DNA of 64,000 bases from Hypericibacter adhaerens. GTDB lineage: Bacteria; Pseudomonadota; Alphaproteobacteria; Dongiales; Dongiaceae. Below the pieces are notes generated by a model. It ran no database searches. It was given only the letters and a program-made list of their open reading frames with translations, and was not told the DNA's origin. Below are positions 60,608 to 64,000 of this stretch, in pieces. Position numbers and translations under genes: made by a program. Each line of letters opens with the position of its first letter. Within the stretch, counting starts at the first letter, position 1. Where the stretch lies: contig NZ_CP042582.1 of the NCBI RefSeq assembly GCF_008728835.1, positions 3,832,217 to 3,896,216 of the forward strand, written 5' to 3'.

Positions 60608-61114
60608 ATGACCGCTCCCGAAGCCGCTCTCGCCACCGGCGCCGCGAACCCCGCGGCGATCGTCGGCGACTTCACCGTCGCGACGCGCTTCGGCCCGATC
60701 GCCGGGCGCTGGGAGGATGTGATCGAGATGCCGCAGGGCCCGCTCGGCTTCACGCAGCATCGCCGCTTCGCCCTCCTGACCGTTCCCAACCCGAAGCTGA
60801 CCCAGTTCCGGCTGATGCAGAGCCTGGAGGACGCCGACCTGTCCTTCATCGTCATGCCCTGCCCGACCGAGAGCGGCCCGATCCTGAAGACCGACCTGGC
60901 CGACGCCTGCAGCGCGATCGGCATCCCGCTCGACGACCTGCAGCTCATGCTGATCGTGACCGTGCGCACGGTCGGCGACATGGTCGAGCTGTCGGCCAAC
61001 CTGCGGGCGCCGGTGCTGATGGACACGCGCCGCCATGTAGCGCGCCAGGTGGTGCTGGCGAACCCCACCTACCCCGTTCGCCAGGCCATCGGCAGCGCGC
61101 AGGCGGCCGCCTGA
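60608..61114 (+). CDS. fliW: Flagellar assembly factor FliW
   Basis: The 168-residue protein has the FliW sequence pattern MPQGPLGFTQHRRFALLTV...FRLMQSLEDADLSFIVM, followed by the domain with LQLMLIVTVR and NLRAPVLMDTRRHVARQVVL. FliW binds CsrA and free flagellin, relieving CsrA repression when flagellin is exported. AAGGAG 8 nt before the ATG at 60608 fixes the start. Its partner csrA is encoded at 32591 rather than next to it. An N-terminal stretch of about 25 residues precedes the usual FliW start. Confidence 0.9.
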   Translation: MTAPEAALATGAANPAAIVGDFTVATRFGPIAGRWEDVIEMPQGPLGFTQHRRFALLTVPNPKLTQFRLMQSLEDADLSFIVMPCPTESGPILKTDLADACSAIGIPLDDLQLMLIVTVRTVGDMVELSANLRAPVLMDTRRHVARQVVLANPTYPVRQAIGSAQAAA

Positions 61115-61143
61115 AGCAGGCCGGCCGGACCGGAACCGTAAGG

Positions 61144-61158
61144 TTAAACGCTTTTTAA
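61144..61158. promoter_or_regulatory. Perfect CtrA-type box before the CDP-sugar genes
   Basis: TTAA-N7-TTAA with spacer ACGCTTT, between fliW and rfbF. It is only 15 nt before the first possible rfbF ATG but about 115 nt before the conserved internal ATG (61273), which makes a promoter here easier to understand if the later start is used. Confidence 0.5.
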
Positions 61159-61173
61159 GACAGGCGGTGGAGC

Positions 61174-62076
61174 ATGAGCGCCCAGTCGGCCTTGGAACAG
61201 ACGATGCGCGCCACCGAACTCCCTGCCGAACCGATCGAGCGGCTTGACCGGACGTCGACCGGGATCGCGGACATGACCGCCGTGATCCTCTGCGGCGGCC
61301 AGGGCACGCGGCTGCGCGAGGAGACCGAGTTCAAGCCCAAGCCCATGGTCGAGGTCGGCGGGCGGCCGATCCTCTGGCACATCATGAAGCTCTACCGCCA
61401 TTTCGGCGTGCGGAACTTCGTGCTCTGCCTGGGCTATCGCGGCGACATGATCCGCGACTATTTCCTGAACTACCGGCTGCGCAACAGCGACTTCGCGGTC
61501 GATCTCGGCACCGGCGCGCTCGAGACGCTCCAGGCCGGCGAGGCGGAGGACTGGCGCGTGGTGCTGGCCGAGACCGGCGCCGACACCCAGACCGCGCAGC
61601 GCCTGCGGCGCGCGCTCAAGTTCGTGCGCACCAGCAGCTTCTTCGCCACCTATGGCGACGGCCTGGCCGATGTCGATCTGGGGGCGCTGCTGGCGCACCA
61701 CCGCCGCCAGCGCCGCGCGGCGACCGTGACCGCCGTCCATCCCTCCTCCCGCTTCGGCGAGCTCGCCATCGGCGGCGGGCTGGTGAAGTCCTTCCAGGAG
61801 AAGCCCCAGGTCACCGAGGGCTGGATCAATGGCGGCTTCATGGTGTTCGAGAAGCGCGCCTTCGACGGCATCGGTCCCGACGACAATCTGCCGCTCGAGG
61901 CGGGCGTGCTCGAGATGCTGGCCCAGCGCCAGGAACTCGCCGTCTACCAGCATGGCGGCTTCTGGCAGTGCATGGACACCTATCGCGAGATGTGTCTGCT
62001 CAACGAGATGTGGGCCAAGGGCTCGGCCCCCTGGCAGGTCTGGCAGGAATGCAGCAGCAACCGGCTTACCGCCTGA
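61174..62076 (+). CDS. rfbF: Glucose-1-phosphate cytidylyltransferase
   Basis: The 300-residue nucleotidyltransferase has the family motif GGQGTRLREET (about 41-51) and KPKPMVEVGGRPILWHIMKLYRHFG. It makes CDP-glucose from CTP and glucose-1-phosphate. Homologues usually begin at MTAVILCGG, so the ATG at 61273 may be the true start and the first 33 residues may not be translated. It overlaps rfbG by 28 nt, and rfbG performs the next step of the pathway. Confidence 0.93.
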   Translation: MSAQSALEQTMRATELPAEPIERLDRTSTGIADMTAVILCGGQGTRLREETEFKPKPMVEVGGRPILWHIMKLYRHFGVRNFVLCLGYRGDMIRDYFLNYRLRNSDFAVDLGTGALETLQAGEAEDWRVVLAETGADTQTAQRLRRALKFVRTSSFFATYGDGLADVDLGALLAHHRRQRRAATVTAVHPSSRFGELAIGGGLVKSFQEKPQVTEGWINGGFMVFEKRAFDGIGPDDNLPLEAGVLEMLAQRQELAVYQHGGFWQCMDTYREMCLLNEMWAKGSAPWQVWQECSSNRLTA

Positions 62077-63128
62077 ACCCCGATTTCTGGCGCAACCGAC
62101 GTGTCCTCGTCACCGGCCATACCGGCTTCACCGGCGGCTGGCTCAGCCTCTGGCTCGCCCGCATGGGCGCCAAGGTCACCGGCTATGCGCTGGCGCCGGA
62201 AGCGCCCTCCCTCTTCGCCTCGCTCGAGCTCGAGCGCGACCTGATCTCGAACATCGCCGATCTCACCGACCGCACCATGCTGGAAAGCGCCGTGCGCGTG
62301 GCCCGGCCCGAGATCGTGATCCACCTGGCGGCCCAGGCGCTGGTGCGCCAGGCCCATGCGACGCCGGTCGAGACCTTCGCCACCAACGTCATGGGCACGG
62401 TCAACCTGCTCGAGGCCCTGCGCGGCGTCGACAGCGTCCAGGCGGTCGTGGCGGTCACCTCCGACAAGGTCTATCTCAACCGCAGCCTCAAGCGCGGCTA
62501 TCACGAGGACGATCCGCTGGGCGGTCGCGAGCCCTACAGCGCCAGCAAGGCCTGCGCCGAGATCGCGGTCGAGGCCTATCGTCACTCCTATTTCGCCGCG
62601 AACGGCCCGGCGATCGCCACCGCGCGCGCCGGCAACATCGTCGGCGGCGGCGACTGGGCGGCGGACCGGCTGGTGCCGGACGCGATCCGCGCCTTCGAAG
62701 CCGGCAATGCGCTGCGCATCCGCAACCCCAACGCGACCCGTCCCTGGCAGCATGTGCTGGAAGCGGCTTGCGGCTATCTGACCTTGGCCGAACGGCTGGT
62801 CGAGGCGCCGGAGGCAAACAGCGGCGGCTGGAACTTCGGGCCCAATCACGACGACAACCGCTCGGTCGCCTGGATCGCCGACGAGATGGTGAAGCTCTGG
62901 GGCCAGGGTGCCGCCTGGCATCTCGAGAATCGCGTGGACGCGCCCTTCGAGGAGCAGCTGCTGGCGGTCAATGCCGACAAGGCGGCGAGCCGGCTCGGCT
63001 GGCGCACGCGCTGGAACGTCGAGGAAGCGCTGCAGCGCACCGTCCCCTGGTATCGCGCCCAGCTCGGCGACCGGCCGATGCGGCGCCTGTCGCTGGATCA
63101 GATCGAGGAATATGCCGATGCTGCCTAG
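62049..63128 (+). CDS. rfbG: CDP-glucose 4,6-dehydratase
   Basis: The 359-residue short-chain dehydrogenase has the NAD-binding motif GHTGFTGGW (23-31) and the catalytic YSASK (Tyr163, Lys167), with VTSDKVYLNR typical of sugar dehydratases. It makes CDP-4-keto-6-deoxyglucose, the parent of CDP-3,6-dideoxyhexoses and branched sugars. The ATG at 62049 gives the family length; it lies within the rfbF 3' end. The next gene overlaps its stop. Confidence 0.95.
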   Translation: MQQQPAYRLNPDFWRNRRVLVTGHTGFTGGWLSLWLARMGAKVTGYALAPEAPSLFASLELERDLISNIADLTDRTMLESAVRVARPEIVIHLAAQALVRQAHATPVETFATNVMGTVNLLEALRGVDSVQAVVAVTSDKVYLNRSLKRGYHEDDPLGGREPYSASKACAEIAVEAYRHSYFAANGPAIATARAGNIVGGGDWAADRLVPDAIRAFEAGNALRIRNPNATRPWQHVLEAACGYLTLAERLVEAPEANSGGWNFGPNHDDNRSVAWIADEMVKLWGQGAAWHLENRVDAPFEEQLLAVNADKAASRLGWRTRWNVEEALQRTVPWYRAQLGDRPMRRLSLDQIEEYADAA

Positions 63129-64000
63129 CTCGATGCGGCTCAAGGCGAAGCGCGACCCGCGCTCGGCGCCCGCCGTCGCCCTGCCCTCCTGCCGCTTCTG
63201 CGGCTCGCCGCTGTCGCACCTCTTCGTCGATCTGGGCGCCCAGCCGCCCTCGAACGCCTATCTCGAGCCGGCCGCGCTCGGCCGCATGGAAGCGACCTTC
63301 CCGCTCAAGGCGCATGTCTGCGAGCGCTGCTTCCTGGTGCAGCTCGAGGCCTTCCAGACGCCCGACGAGATCTTCGGGCATTATGCCTATTTCTCCTCCT
63401 TCTCGCAGAGCTGGCTCGACCATGCCCAGCGCTACGCCAACCAGGCGATCCAGCGCTTCAAGCTCGGCGGCGAAAGCCAGGTGATCGAGGTCGCCAGCAA
63501 TGACGGCTATCTGCTGCAATATTTCCGCGCCGCTGGGATCCCGGTGCTGGGCGTGGAGCCGGCCGAAAACGTCGCCGCCGTCGCGCGCGGGCGCGGCATC
63601 GCCACCGTCAGCCTCTTCTTCGGCCGCCAGACGGCGCAGCAGCTGGTGCGCGAGGGCCGGCAGGCCGATCTGCTGATCGGCAACAACGTCTTCGCCCATG
63701 TGCCCGACCTCAACGACTTCACCGCCGGCCTCGCCATGGCGCTGAAGCCGACCGGCACGCTCACCCTCGAGTTCCCGCATCTGCTGCGCCTCATCGAGGA
63801 TTGCCAGTTCGACACCATCTATCACGAGCATTTCTCCTATTTCTCGCTGACCACGGCGGAGAAGGTGCTGGCGGCGCACGACCTGACCGTCACCGACGTC
63901 GAGGAGCTGCCGACCCATGGCGGCTCGCTGCGGCTCTATGCGCAGCATCGGGGGGTGGCCCTGCCCGGCCCCGCGGTCCAGGCCCTGCGCGCCCGCGAGG
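63118..64000 (+). CDS. Sugar C-methyltransferase, 3' end outside window
   Basis: The frame is open to the window end (294 residues seen; the family is about 410). It starts with a zinc-binding region (CRFC at about 25-28, CERC at about 71-74, with DLGAQPPSNAYL between), then a SAM-binding motif VIEVASNDGYLLQYF. The motifs DTIYHEHFSYFS and THGGSLRLY mark NDP-hexose C-methyltransferases of the TylC3/NovU kind. With CDP-4-keto-6-deoxyglucose as likely substrate, the product would be a branched C-methyl deoxysugar. GAGGAA 7 nt upstream favours the ATG at 63118 over 63112; the start overlaps the rfbG stop by 11 nt. Confidence 0.87.
   Translation, partial: MLPSSMRLKAKRDPRSAPAVALPSCRFCGSPLSHLFVDLGAQPPSNAYLEPAALGRMEATFPLKAHVCERCFLVQLEAFQTPDEIFGHYAYFSSFSQSWLDHAQRYANQAIQRFKLGGESQVIEVASNDGYLLQYFRAAGIPVLGVEPAENVAAVARGRGIATVSLFFGRQTAQQLVREGRQADLLIGNNVFAHVPDLNDFTAGLAMALKPTGTLTLEFPHLLRLIEDCQFDTIYHEHFSYFSLTTAEKVLAAHDLTVTDVEELPTHGGSLRLYAQHRGVALPGPAVQALRARE

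Overview
The window is 64 kb of GC-rich DNA (about two thirds G+C) from an alphaproteobacterium, most likely of the Rhodospirillales. Supporting signs are CckA next to flhB-fliR-fliQ-fliE-flgC-flgB, a fliX/flgI divergon, MotE and DUF6468-type genes beside fliM, an MbfA-type iron exporter, a DksA whose zinc finger has lost its cysteines, and GTTC-N7-GTTC-like SOS boxes at recA. I cannot name a genus from sequence alone.

Region 1 (1-32 kb) is mainly housekeeping. It starts inside a family 2 glycosyltransferase followed by a GH17-type glucan enzyme (an ndv-like beta-glucan pair). Then come the psd-pssA phospholipid pair, an FAH-family hydrolase, the ferritin/VIT iron exporter mbfA, a LysM protein, a diheme cytochrome, a LOG-family enzyme, a GT4 glycosyltransferase, an RND efflux pump with its fusion protein, icd, a periplasmic cyclophilin, an acyltransferase, a cyclic-nucleotide-gated K+ channel, alaS, a PEP mutase-like enzyme and recA. 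From 26 kb the minus-strand flgB-flgC-fliE-fliQ-fliR-flhB run leads to cckA and a coupled unknown gene.

Region 2 (32.5-35 kb) runs on the plus strand: csrA, a stand-alone FlhB C-terminal domain, a small unknown, fliO and fliP. Region 3 (35-41 kb) is an accessory island: a GFA-family gene flanked by two copies of a palindromic repeat, a TetR regulator coupled to map, a two-subunit N,N-dimethylformamidase-like amidase, and a creatinase-type M24 hydrolase whose metal site is partly lost.

Region 4 (41-61 kb) is the second flagellar block. The minus strand carries fliL-fliM-DUF6468-motE, then cheY-cheZ, two tandem MotB-like proteins and a 1184-residue envelope protein with AMIN-like and helical-repeat regions. 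The plus strand carries flgF-flgG-flgA-flgH and flgI-flgJ-flgN-like-flgK-flgL-fliW, with dksA and fliX between them. Region 5 (61-64 kb) begins a CDP-6-deoxyhexose operon: rfbF, rfbG and a sugar C-methyltransferase cut by the window end.

The most striking signal is regulatory. Six intergenic TTAA-N7-TTAA boxes (two perfect, four with one mismatch) fit the CtrA motif. They lie upstream of csrA/flgB, cheY, fliL/flgF, fliX/flgI, an unknown membrane protein and the CDP-sugar operon. In two divergent flagellar promoters the box is followed 25-27 nt later by a shared CGGCARATTTTNCCG element resembling FlbD/ftr sites as I remember them. With cckA, fliX, csrA and fliW in the same window, this suggests a CckA-CtrA-controlled flagellar regulon that may extend to surface sugar synthesis. 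No tRNA, rRNA, CRISPR array, insertion sequence or prophage was seen.
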